From an uncultured Microbacterium sp. (GTDB lineage Bacteria > Actinomycetota > Actinomycetes > Actinomycetales > Microbacteriaceae), in contig NZ_CALTTX010000042.1 in NCBI RefSeq assembly GCF_943912325.1, forward strand, positions 1 to 22,328: 22,328 nt of DNA, read 5' to 3'. This document shows positions 14,575 through 20,848 of the stretch, piece after piece; within the stretch, counting starts at the first letter, position 1, and every line of letters begins with the position of its first letter. The translations under genes and the position numbers were made by a program. Under the pieces are notes generated by a model. That model had not been told where the DNA came from. It was given only the letters and a program-made list of their open reading frames with translations, and ran no database searches.

Positions 14575-14610
14575 CGAAACGGGCCCCTGCGTGCGCAGGA
14601 GCCCGTTTCG
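14575..14610 (-). terminator. Strong hairpin behind aceA
   Basis: CGAAACGGGC (14575-14584) and GCCCGTTTCG (14601-14610) form a perfect 10-bp outer stem. Inside it CCTGCG (14586-14591) pairs with CGCAGG (14594-14599). It begins about 20 bases after the aceA stop. No long T-run follows, but it is the most stable hairpin in the window and very probably ends the aceA message. Confidence 0.8.
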
Positions 14611-14630
14611 GCGAAGTCAGTGTCTGAGAA

Positions 14631-16223
14631 TCAGAACTGGTTCATCGTGTTGTGCTTGCCGCCGGCCTTGAGGGCCGCGTCGCCGGCGAAGTACTCCTTG
14701 TGGTTGTCGCCGATGTCGCTGCCAGCCATGTTCTGGTGCTTGACGGTAGCGATACCCTCGCGGATCTCGCGGCGCTGCACACCCTTGACGTAAGCGAGCA
14801 TGCCCTCCTCAGCGAAGTAGCCCTTCGCGAGGTCGTCGGTCGAGAGAGCAGCCGTGTGGTACGTCGGCAGCGTGATGAGGTGGTGGAAGATGCCGGCGCG
14901 GGCCGAGCCGTCCTTCTGGAACGAGCGGATCTTCTCGTCGGCGAACTGACCGAGCTCGGTGTCGTCGTACTCGGTGCTCATGAGCTCGGCACGGTTGTAC
15001 GCCGAGACGTCCTTGCCCTCTTCGACGAACTGGTCGTACGCCTGCTGACGGAAGTTCAGCGTCCAGTTGAACGACGGGCTGTTGTTGTAGACGAGCTTCG
15101 CGTTGGGGATGACCTCGCGGATGGCGTCCACCATGCCCGCGATCTGCGCGACGTGCGGCTTCTCGGTCTCGATCCAGAGCAGGTCGGCGCCGTTCTGCAG
15201 CGACGTGATGCAGTCGAGCACGCAACGGGCCTCGCCTGTGCCGGCACGGAACTGGTACAGGTTCGACGCGAGGCGCTTGGGGCGCAGCAGCTTGCCCTCG
15301 CGCTTGATGACGACGTCGCCATTGCCGAGGTCGGCCTCAGAGATCTCTTCGACGTCGAGGAACGAGTTGTACTGGTCGCCCAGGTCGCCCGGCTCGTTCG
15401 AGACGGCGAGCTTCTGCGTGAGGCCGGCGCCGAGCGAGTCGGTGCGAGCAACGATCACGCCGTTGTCGATGCCGAGCTCGAGGAACGCGTAGCGAACCGC
15501 GTTGATCTTGGCGAGGAAGTCCTCGTGGGGAACCGTGACCTTGCCGTCTTGGTGGCCGCACTGCTTCTCGTCCGACACCTGGTTCTCGATCTGGATGGCG
15601 CAGGCGCCCGCCTCGATCATCTTCTTCGCGAGCAGGTAGGTCGCCTCGGGGTTACCGAAACCGGCGTCGATGTCGGCGATGATCGGAACGACGTGGGTCT
15701 CGTAGTTGTCGATCTGCGACTGGATGAACTCCACCGCGGTCTCGTCGCCGGCGGCGCGGGCGTCATCGAGCTTCGTGAAGAGCAGGTCGAGCTCGCGTAC
15801 GTCCGCCTGACGCAGGAAGGTGTAGAGCTCTTCGATGAGCGCCGGAACGGCCGTCTTCTCGTGCATCGACTGGTCGGGGAGCGGGCCGAACTCCGAGCGG
15901 AGCGCCGCGACCATCCAGCCCGAAAGGTAGAGGTAGCGCTTGTTGGTCGACTTCAGGTGCTTCTTGATCGAGATCAGCTTCTGCTGGCCGATGAAGCCGT
16001 GCCACACGCCGAGCGACTGGGTGTAGACCGACGAGTCGGCGTCGTACTCGGCCATGTCGCGGCGCATGATGTCGGCCGTGTACTGGGCGATCTCGAGGCC
16101 CGTCTTGAAGCGGTTCTGCAGTCGCATGCGGGCGACGTACTCGGGGTTGATGGCGTCCCAGCTCGAGCCATTCTCTTCTTTGAGGGCGGTGACGGCCTTC
16201 ACGGCGTCTTCGTATGCGGTCAT
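14631..16223 (-). CDS. aceA: Isocitrate lyase, long (about 530-aa) form
   Basis: Glyoxylate-shunt enzyme of 530 aa that splits isocitrate into glyoxylate and succinate, needed for growth on acetate or fatty acids. The catalytic loop reads EKQCGHQDGKVTVP with nucleophile C222. Metal and substrate motifs include IADIDAGFGNPEATYLLAKKM, IQIENQVSDEKQCGHQ and NNSPSFNWTLNFR. The length and KQCGH (rather than KKCGH) fit the longer subfamily known from Pseudomonas, not the 430-aa form of E. coli or M. tuberculosis ICL1. The ATG at 16223 (MTAYEDAVKAVTALKEENG) has AAAGGA upstream. A further 460 open codons run antisense through proS and are not real. Codon use is strongly biased, as in highly expressed genes. 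No aceB is in the window. Confidence 0.96.
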   Translation of the reverse strand: MTAYEDAVKAVTALKEENGSSWDAINPEYVARMRLQNRFKTGLEIAQYTADIMRRDMAEYDADSSVYTQSLGVWHGFIGQQKLISIKKHLKSTNKRYLYLSGWMVAALRSEFGPLPDQSMHEKTAVPALIEELYTFLRQADVRELDLLFTKLDDARAAGDETAVEFIQSQIDNYETHVVPIIADIDAGFGNPEATYLLAKKMIEAGACAIQIENQVSDEKQCGHQDGKVTVPHEDFLAKINAVRYAFLELGIDNGVIVARTDSLGAGLTQKLAVSNEPGDLGDQYNSFLDVEEISEADLGNGDVVIKREGKLLRPKRLASNLYQFRAGTGEARCVLDCITSLQNGADLLWIETEKPHVAQIAGMVDAIREVIPNAKLVYNNSPSFNWTLNFRQQAYDQFVEEGKDVSAYNRAELMSTEYDDTELGQFADEKIRSFQKDGSARAGIFHHLITLPTYHTAALSTDDLAKGYFAEEGMLAYVKGVQRREIREGIATVKHQNMAGSDIGDNHKEYFAGDAALKAGGKHNTMNQF

Positions 16224-16246
16224 GGTGCGTCCTTTGCGGTGTCGTT

Positions 16247-16269
16247 GTGTTCGCCAGGGCCGGGAACAC
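16247..16269. repeat. Inverted repeat upstream of aceA
   Basis: GTGTTC (16247-16252) and GAACAC (16264-16269) with 11 bases between, centred about 35 bases before the aceA ATG. The arm-to-arm distance suits a dimeric regulator bound on one face of the helix. In RNA it would be a hairpin in the aceA leader. It is short enough to occur by chance. Confidence 0.4.
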
Positions 16270-16422
16270 GTCGCGTTGCAACCACTATCCGTCAATAAAA
16301 CCCGCCACACTGGACATTTCGGCAGAGAAGAAACGTTGAAATTCTGCTCACGTGAACGACTGTGACTCTCTGTGGCATTCGGATGACTGTTGACCGGATG
16401 CTTCGACGTCGTGGCGCGTCGG

Positions 16423-16428
16423 TAGGGT
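16423..16428 (+). promoter_or_regulatory. -10 element for proS
   Basis: TAGGGT, then eight bases, then GTG at 16437. No ribosome site precedes that GTG. The transcript could start at or one or two bases before the start codon. A TTGACC at 16390-16395 is 27 bases away, too far for a -35. Confidence 0.35.
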
Positions 16429-16436
16429 GGGTGTTC

Positions 16437-18191
16437 GTGGTCACCCTTCTCTCGCACTACTTCCTCCGCACGCTTCGCGAAGACCCCTCCGACGCCGAGG
16501 TCACGAGCCACCGCCTGCTCGTGCGCGCCGGATACATCCGCCGCGAGGCGCCGGGCATCTTCGCGTGGCTGCCGATCGGCCTGCGGGTGAAAGGCAAGAT
16601 CGAGCAGATCATTCGCGAAGAGATGACGGCGGCCGGTGCGTACGAAGTGCACTTCCCGGCGTTGCTGCCCCGCGAGCCCTATGAGGCGACGGGCCGCTGG
16701 GAAGAGTACGGCGACGGCATCTTCCGACTGAAGGACCGTCGCGACGCCGACTACCTGCTCGCACCCACGCACGAAGAGGTCTTCACGTTGCTCGTGAAGG
16801 ACCTCTACTCGTCGTACAAGGATCTGCCGCTTTCGATCTATCAGATCCAAGACAAGTACCGCGACGAGGCGCGCCCCCGCGCGGGCCTCCTTCGCGGCCG
16901 CGAGTTCACGATGAAAGACGCGTACTCGTTCGACTACACCGACGCGGGCCTCGACGCTTCCTACATGGCGCAGCGCGACGCGTACGAGCGCATTTTCCAG
17001 CGCCTGGGGCTCGAATACGTCATCGTGCAGGCGGATGCGGGGGCGATGGGTGGCTCGCGGAGCGAGGAGTTCCTTCACCCCACGCCCATCGGCGAAGACA
17101 CCTTCGTCCGCTCGGCCGGAGGCTATGCCGCGAACGTCGAGGCGTTCGAGACGATCGCACCCGAGCCTGTCGCCTTCGAGGGTCTGCCCGCCCCGGTCAT
17201 CTTCGATTCGCCGAACACGCCCACGATCGACACGCTCGTCGCCCACAGCAACGCCGTGCTCGAGGGCGACTACACGGCGGCCGACACCCTCAAGTGCGTC
17301 GTGCTCGCGCTCACTCATCTCGATGGCTCGCGCGAGCTCGTCGTCGTCGGCGTCCCCGGCGACCGTGAGGTCGACGACAAGCGTGTCGAGGTGGCGTTCG
17401 CGCCCGCCGAGGTGGCGCCCGCGACTGCCGAGGACTTCGAGCGGCACCCCCTGCTCGTCAAGGGCTACATCGGGCCGTGGTCGGCACAGGGTGCGATTCT
17501 CGGTGAAGAGTCCGCCACCGGCATCCGGTTCCTCATCGATCCCCGCGTCGCCGACGGCACCGCGTGGATCACGGGCGCGAACATCGACCAGAAGCACGTG
17601 CACTCGCTCGTCGCGGGCCGCGACTTCACGGCCGATGGCGTCGTCGACGTCGCGAGCGTGCGCGCGGGCGACCCCGCCCCCGACGGCTCAGGACCAGTCG
17701 AGCTCGCGCGCGGCATGGAGATCGGGCACGTCTTCCAGCTTGGTCGCAAGTACGCCGAGGCGCTCGGGCTGAAGGTGCTCGATGAGAACGGCAAGCAGGT
17801 CACCGTAACGATGGGGTCGTACGGGATCGGCGTGACCCGGATTCTCGCGATCATCGCCGAGCTCAACAACGACGACAAGGGCCTGATCTGGCCCGAGACG
17901 GTGGCGCCGTTCGACGTGCATGTCGTGGCGACCGGTCGCGATCAGGCGGCGTTCGACCTCGCGGCATCCGTCTCGGCAGAGCTCGAATCCGCGGGACTCG
18001 ACGTGATCTACGACGATCGCGCGAAGGTGTCGCCCGGTGTGAAATTCGCGGATGCTGAGCTGATCGGCATCCCGAAGATCGTCATCGTCGGCCGGGGAGC
18101 CGTCGACGGCGAGGTCGAGCTGTGGGACCGTCGCACGGGTGACCGTGAGGTCGTGCCGGCTGCGGAGGCCGTCGCCCGACTCACCCGCTGA
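16437..18191 (+). CDS. proS: Proline--tRNA ligase (bacterial type with editing insert)
   Basis: Class II synthetase of 584 aa that charges tRNA-Pro. The N-terminus VVTLLSHYFLRTLREDPSDAEV is the conserved start of actinobacterial ProRS. Motif 1 lies in the EVHFPALLPREPYEATGRW region. Motif 2 is GLLRGREFTMKDAYSFD (about 150-165) and motif 3 GSYGIGVTRILAIIAE (from 460). The editing insert between motifs 2 and 3 is present (about 220-390), as in bacterial-type enzymes. The C-terminal anticodon-binding domain ends at TGA 18189-18191. The frame is open back to 16362, but the extra 25 residues are not family-like and cross the promoter. GTG at 16437 is preferred; GTG at 16431 is possible. Confidence 0.96.
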   Translation: MVTLLSHYFLRTLREDPSDAEVTSHRLLVRAGYIRREAPGIFAWLPIGLRVKGKIEQIIREEMTAAGAYEVHFPALLPREPYEATGRWEEYGDGIFRLKDRRDADYLLAPTHEEVFTLLVKDLYSSYKDLPLSIYQIQDKYRDEARPRAGLLRGREFTMKDAYSFDYTDAGLDASYMAQRDAYERIFQRLGLEYVIVQADAGAMGGSRSEEFLHPTPIGEDTFVRSAGGYAANVEAFETIAPEPVAFEGLPAPVIFDSPNTPTIDTLVAHSNAVLEGDYTAADTLKCVVLALTHLDGSRELVVVGVPGDREVDDKRVEVAFAPAEVAPATAEDFERHPLLVKGYIGPWSAQGAILGEESATGIRFLIDPRVADGTAWITGANIDQKHVHSLVAGRDFTADGVVDVASVRAGDPAPDGSGPVELARGMEIGHVFQLGRKYAEALGLKVLDENGKQVTVTMGSYGIGVTRILAIIAELNNDDKGLIWPETVAPFDVHVVATGRDQAAFDLAASVSAELESAGLDVIYDDRAKVSPGVKFADAELIGIPKIVIVGRGAVDGEVELWDRRTGDREVVPAAEAVARLTR

Positions 18192-18240
18192 CCGATCAGC
18201 CCTCGATCCGGTATTCACCGAGCCGTGGCAGGGTGGGCCC

Positions 18241-19317
18241 ATGACCGAAAGCTCCACCTCGCTGCCCGACGCCGTCGTTGGCGGCATCCGTTCGCTGATT
18301 CGCGACGCGGGTATCGCGGCCGACACGGATCTCGTCGCGCGGATCCTTGAGACAGGCGTCGGGCTCGGCCTCGATGAGACCGATCGCCTCGATCTCAAGA
18401 TCACCTCGGCGGCGCTGGAAGAAATGCGTGGTGCCTTCCGCCTCTTTGCGCCCTACCGTGACGTGCCGAAGGTGACCGTTTTCGGTTCGGCGCGCACGAC
18501 GCCGTCGGATCCGCTCTTCGCCGCGGCGCGCGAGGCAGCAGCGGCGCTTGCGCAGCGCGGCTGGATGATCGTCACGGGCGCGGGACCGGGCATCATGCTC
18601 GCGGCGACCGAGGGTGCGGGCACGCAGCACGCGCTCGGCGTCTCGATTCGCCTGCCTTTCGAGCAGCAGCACAATGCGGTGCTCGCCGAGCCGAACGTCG
18701 TGACGATGAAGTATTTCTTCACGCGCAAACTCATGCTGATCAAGGAATCGCAGGGATTCGTGGTGCTGCCGGGCGGTTTCGGCACGCTGGATGAGATGTT
18801 CGAACTGCTCACTCTGCAGCAGACGGGCAAGGCCGAGCCCGTTCCGATCGTGCTGCTCGATGCGCCGGGCGGCACCTTCTGGGCGGGGCTCGAACGCTTC
18901 GTGAACGAGCACCTCGAACCCGCGGGGCTCATCTCGCGCGGCGACCTCGATCGCGTGCTCATGACCGACTCGGTCGAGCGGGCGGCCGCCGAAATCACGG
19001 GGTTCTGGCGCAACTACGATTCGCTTCGTTGGGTCGGCGACAAGCTGATTCTGCGATTGAACGCAGAGCCGACGGATGCCGAGATCGCACACCTCAACAC
19101 GGAGTTCGCGGGGCTTCTGGCCGCGGGCAGGATCGAGCGCTCCGCACCGTTGCCCGTCGAAGTCCGCGACGCCGACCGCCTCGACCATCCCCGAATCACC
19201 CTGACGCTCGAGCCGCGACGGGTGGGAGCGCTCCACACCCTCATCCGCGCGATCAACGGCCTCGGCACGGCTCCCGCTGCCGCAACCCCGCCCGATCAGG
19301 CCGCTGGCGAGCGCTGA
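18241..19317 (+). CDS. LOG-family nucleotide 5'-monophosphate hydrolase (TIGR00730-like)
   Basis: Protein of 358 aa. A Rossmann-type LOG domain occupies about residues 75-270, with VFGSARTTP, TGAGPGIMLAATEGA, MKYFFTRKLML and the signature PGGFGTLDEMFE (177-188). Proteins with this motif were long called lysine decarboxylases. Those tested cleave the base from nucleoside 5'-monophosphates, including cytokinin precursors. Here the domain is flanked by an N-terminal helix-rich extension of about 75 residues and a C-terminal part of about 90, both unidentified, so it is longer than the 190-aa plant-type LOG. The ATG at 18241 lies 49 bases after proS with an AGGGTGG upstream, and is probably co-transcribed. 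Substrate unknown. Confidence 0.85.
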   Translation: MTESSTSLPDAVVGGIRSLIRDAGIAADTDLVARILETGVGLGLDETDRLDLKITSAALEEMRGAFRLFAPYRDVPKVTVFGSARTTPSDPLFAAAREAAAALAQRGWMIVTGAGPGIMLAATEGAGTQHALGVSIRLPFEQQHNAVLAEPNVVTMKYFFTRKLMLIKESQGFVVLPGGFGTLDEMFELLTLQQTGKAEPVPIVLLDAPGGTFWAGLERFVNEHLEPAGLISRGDLDRVLMTDSVERAAAEITGFWRNYDSLRWVGDKLILRLNAEPTDAEIAHLNTEFAGLLAAGRIERSAPLPVEVRDADRLDHPRITLTLEPRRVGALHTLIRAINGLGTAPAAATPPDQAAGER

Positions 19318-19364
19318 GGGTCGTACGGCCGCCCTGCTCGTGACGGTCGAGCAGTTACCGAGCG

Positions 19365-19389
19365 GCATCCGGTAAACTCGCACGGATGC
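19365..19389 (+). promoter_or_regulatory. Probable nusA promoter within a 7-bp inverted repeat
   Basis: TAAACT (19373-19378) is a good -10, with a transcript start expected near 19385 and a leader of about 50 bases before nusA. It is framed by GCATCCG (19365-19371) and CGGATGC (19383-19389), a perfect inverted repeat with 11 bases between. The arms contain the hexamer that is over-represented across the window, so the symmetry may be partly accidental. Confidence 0.5.
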
Positions 19390-19434
19390 GGGTGCGGCAC
19401 ACTGCCCCCGCGAGAGCTGAATAGGGAGGCCCTG

Positions 19435-20421
19435 ATGGACATCGATATGAGCCTGTTGCGCGGGATCGAGCGCGAGCGCGAGATTCCCCTGGCGGAACTC
19501 GCCGGAATCATCGAGCAGGCGATCCTTACGGCCTTCGAGAAGCACAGCGCCGAACACGGCACACCCGTCGAGGGCGCACGCGCGACCCTCGACCGCAAGA
19601 CCGGTCACGTCTCGATCTACGCGCCGCTACGTGATGAAGAAGGCGCGGTGCTCGGTGAAGAAGAGGTCTTCCCGGACGACTTCGGCCGCATCGCCGCTTT
19701 CGCTGCGAAGCAGGTCATCGGCCAGCGCCTGCGCGACATCGCCGACGACGCGGTGCTGGGGGAGTTCCGCGGCAAAGAGGGCGACATCGTCGCTGGCGTC
19801 GTGCAGCAGGGCCCGAACCCGCGCATGGTTCACGTCGATCTCGGCACCGTCGAGGCGATCCTGCCGCCCGAAGAGCAGGTTCCGGGCGAGACCTACGCTC
19901 ACGGATCGCGGATTCGCGTCTACGTGACGGGGGTATCGAAGGGCGTCAAGGGGCCGGCGATCACCGTCTCGCGCACGCACCCGGGTCTCGTGCGCAAGCT
20001 CTTCGCTCTCGAGGTGCCCGAGATCGCGGCGGGTCTCGTCGAGATCGTCGCGCTCGCGCGCGAGGCGGGGCACCGAACCAAGATGGCCGTCGTTTCGAGC
20101 GATTCGTCGATCAACGCCAAGGGTGCCTGCATCGGCGAGCTCGGCCGTCGCGTGCGCGCCGTCACCGAGGAGCTCGGTGGCGAAAAGATCGACATCGTCG
20201 ACTACAGCCCGCAGCTGCCGGTCTTCGTCGCGAATGCCCTGTCTCCTGCAAAGGTCACGTCGAGTTTCGTCCTGGATGCCGCGACCAAGGCGGTCCGCGC
20301 ACTCGTGCCCGATTACCAGCTCTCGCTCGCGATCGGCAAAGAAGGGCAGAACGCCCGTCTCGCCGCGAGACTGACCGGTGCCAAGATCGACATCCAGCCC
20401 GACAGCGTGCTCGAATCCTGA
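19435..20421 (+). CDS. nusA: Transcription termination/antitermination factor NusA
   Basis: RNA-polymerase-binding protein of 328 aa that controls pausing, termination and antitermination. The N-terminal polymerase-binding domain covers about 1-110 (MDIDMSLLRGIERERE). The S1 domain spans about 115-170 (GDIVAGVVQQGPNPRMVHVDLG). Two KH domains follow, the second with YQLSLAIGKEGQNARLAARLTGAKIDI. The C-terminal acidic repeats of E. coli NusA are absent, as in other actinobacteria. The ATG at 19435 has GGGAGG five bases upstream (19424-19429). It is followed by ylxR and infB, the conserved order. The rimP gene that often precedes nusA is not present; the gene before it encodes the LOG protein. 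Confidence 0.96.
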   Translation: MDIDMSLLRGIEREREIPLAELAGIIEQAILTAFEKHSAEHGTPVEGARATLDRKTGHVSIYAPLRDEEGAVLGEEEVFPDDFGRIAAFAAKQVIGQRLRDIADDAVLGEFRGKEGDIVAGVVQQGPNPRMVHVDLGTVEAILPPEEQVPGETYAHGSRIRVYVTGVSKGVKGPAITVSRTHPGLVRKLFALEVPEIAAGLVEIVALAREAGHRTKMAVVSSDSSINAKGACIGELGRRVRAVTEELGGEKIDIVDYSPQLPVFVANALSPAKVTSSFVLDAATKAVRALVPDYQLSLAIGKEGQNARLAARLTGAKIDIQPDSVLES

Positions 20422-20424
20422 GAT

Positions 20425-20449
20425 CCGCGGCTCTCGACGAGCGCCGCGG
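20425..20449 (+). other. Stem-loop between nusA and ylxR
   Basis: CCGCGGC (20425-20431) and GCCGCGG (20443-20449) form a perfect 7-bp stem with an 11-base loop, four bases after the nusA stop. There is no T-run. It may act as a weak terminator, a processing site or a 3'-end stabiliser inside the nusA-ylxR-infB message. Confidence 0.45.
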
Positions 20450-20490
20450 GCCGCGCGAGCGGGTGCCGCGGCGCGGAGGGAAGGGGTAAG

Positions 20491-20757
20491 ATGGAACCCG
20501 TACGAACGTGCGTGGGTTGCCGCGCGCGCTCCGCGAGATCCACTCTCCTGAGGGTGGTGGTGAAAGACGGTGTTCTCGTCCCCGACGAGCGGGCCGTTCT
20601 TCCCGGCCGCGGAGCGTGGCTGCATCTCTCGAGTACCTGCCTTGCGCGGGCGCTTAAGTCGCGGGCATTCGTGCGATCCCTTCGCCTCTCGAACGCGACC
20701 ACCCCGGTTGCGTTCGACACAGAGGCTCTCGAAATACTCATCCGGCGAAACGGCTGA
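20491..20757 (+). CDS. ylxR: YlxR-family RNA-binding protein (DUF448)
   Basis: Small basic protein of 88 aa. The hallmark RTCVGCRARSARSTLLRVV is at residues 5-23, followed by the second conserved block PGRGAWLHLSSTCLARAL. YlxR proteins are linked to nucleic-acid binding and, in some species, to RNase P or to transcription control; the exact role here is not shown by the sequence. The ATG at 20491 has a purine-rich ribosome site (GGAGGGAAGGGG). It lies 69 bases after nusA and 91 before infB, its normal place in the nusA operon. Confidence 0.93.
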   Translation: MEPVRTCVGCRARSARSTLLRVVVKDGVLVPDERAVLPGRGAWLHLSSTCLARALKSRAFVRSLRLSNATTPVAFDTEALEILIRRNG

Positions 20758-20810
20758 AGACTATGGACACAAAGTGAACGGCTCGAAATGAGACCCGTCC
20801 GCAATTGATG

Positions 20811-20845
20811 GTCCGCCCCTGCCTGGGGAGGACCCAGACAGGAGA
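20811..20845 (+). promoter_or_regulatory. infB leader hairpin and ribosome site
   Basis: GTCC-G-CCCC (20811-20819) can pair with GGGG-A-GGAC (20825-20833) around a 5-base loop with one G-A mismatch. AGGAGA (20840-20845) follows and fixes the infB start at GTG 20849. The hairpin may affect access to the ribosome site or be a weak terminator between ylxR and infB. Confidence 0.45.
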
Positions 20846-20848
20846 ACT

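Larger units (their letters stand above)
16224..16436. promoter_or_regulatory. Divergent aceA/proS control region (213 bases)
   Basis: This gap is visibly richer in A+T than the genes around it. It holds the aceA ribosome site, an inverted repeat GTGTTC-N11-GAACAC (16247-16269), an AT-rich stretch around 16292-16300, an 8-bp palindrome TCACGTGA (16348-16355) and the proS -10 near 16423. I do not see a clear RamB, RamA or GlxR consensus, regulators known for aceA in Corynebacterium. No convincing aceA -35/-10 pair could be fixed. Confidence 0.5.

Noticed and set aside
14652..16298. 548-codon open frame antisense to aceA
   Set aside because: It arises from the strongly biased codons of aceA on the other strand; no recognisable domain.
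16224..17603. 460-codon upstream extension of the aceA frame
   Set aside because: It runs antisense through proS and the shared control region. The aceA ATG at 16223 has a good ribosome site and the conserved N-terminus.
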